From a bacterium (lineage in GTDB: Bacteria; Planctomycetota; B15-G4; JADJEK01), in assembly GCA_030428825.1 (NCBI GenBank), contig JAUIEL010000060.1, forward strand, positions 1 through 15,670: a stretch of 15,670 bases of DNA. Direction: 5' to 3'. A model generated the notes under the pieces. It was given only the letters and a program-made list of their open reading frames with translations, searched no databases and was not told where the DNA came from. Of the stretch, positions 15,575 to 15,670 are shown in pieces; positions within the stretch are counted from its first letter, which is position 1, and each line of letters begins with the position of its first letter. The position numbers and the translations under genes were made by a program.

Positions 15575-15670
15575 CGCTGATCCTGTCCCTTGCGGTTGCC
15601 ATCCTGTTTGCCAGTGGCGCGTATCTCATGCTCAAGCACGATCTCGTGCGCCTGATCGTGGGGATGGTCC
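15571..15670 (+). CDS. mrpC: MrpC/MnhC-type (NuoK-like) antiporter subunit, N-terminal part only
   Basis: A frame opens with GTG at 15571 and runs off the window, giving 33 residues. It starts with a hydrophobic helix (LILSLAVAILFASGAYLML), followed by KHDLVRLIVGMV, the N-terminal pattern of MrpC and NuoK (G-x-Y-L-x-L, then R-x-x-x-G). AGGTGAG at 15559-15565 is a ribosome binding site 5 nt before the start. Position directly after mrpB and the GTGA overlap are exactly what an Mrp operon predicts. Confidence 0.82.
   Translation, partial: MTLILSLAVAILFASGAYLMLKHDLVRLIVGMV

Noticed and set aside
1..15670. CRISPR arrays, tRNA or rRNA genes, insertion sequences, integrase or attachment sites
   Set aside because: No regularly spaced repeats, cloverleaf-like segments, transposase motifs or flanking repeats were seen by eye in the gaps, which are all shorter than 300 nt.

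Overview
The window reads as a very GC-rich planctomycete-type segment (about 540 to 13030) with unrelated bacterial sequence joined to both ends. The evidence for Planctomycetota in the middle is the paired genes for a PSCyt1/PSCyt2/PSD1 (DUF1549/DUF1553) protein and a Tat-exported DUF1501 protein, a hallmark of that phylum. Codon third positions there are almost always G or C: by my count only 1 of the last 60 codons of the ABC ATPase gene ends in A or T. The flanks look different. In the first 65 codons from 156, 15 end in A or T. In the Mrp-antiporter region after 13035, 9 of 60 do. I therefore read the window as a composite contig, most likely an assembly or amplification chimera, although each join happens to keep the reading frame open.

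Layout. 1-159 is the C-terminal end of a membrane protein. 156-2567 is one open frame made of three unlike parts: an FHA domain (156 to about 350), a piece of a beta-barrel outer-membrane protein (about 351 to 540), and a planctomycete surface protein with six carboxypeptidase-regulatory-like repeats (about 540 to 2567). 2698-3771 encodes a membrane-anchored proline-iminopeptidase-like alpha/beta hydrolase. On the minus strand, read from 10386 down to 3788, lie PSCyt1/PSCyt2/PSD1, DUF1501, a lipoprotein with a GXSXG serine-hydrolase motif, and a full-length Ada alkylation-repair protein. Their spacings of 28 and 41 nt and a final ATGA overlap suggest one transcription unit. Divergent from it, on the plus strand, is a sugar ABC importer: a lipoprotein binding protein (10469), a double ATPase (11479), and the first about 14 codons of a permease (12993). 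The permease then runs in frame into an MrpA-type Na+/H+ antiporter subunit, followed by MrpB (15065) and the start of MrpC (15571), all with 4-nt stop/start overlaps.

How the genes work together. The PSCyt/PSD1 plus DUF1501 pair and the divergent sugar importer share an 82-nt intergenic region, which fits a small exported carbohydrate-handling and uptake locus; substrate and regulation cannot be read from the sequence. Ada is the DNA-alkylation response protein and is translationally tied to the unknown lipoprotein. The Mrp genes form an ordinary antiporter operon of another organism. I saw no RNA genes, insertion sequences, CRISPR arrays or convincing terminators. No gap between genes exceeds 300 nt. 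I found no clear undescribed system; the composite structure is the main point to resolve.
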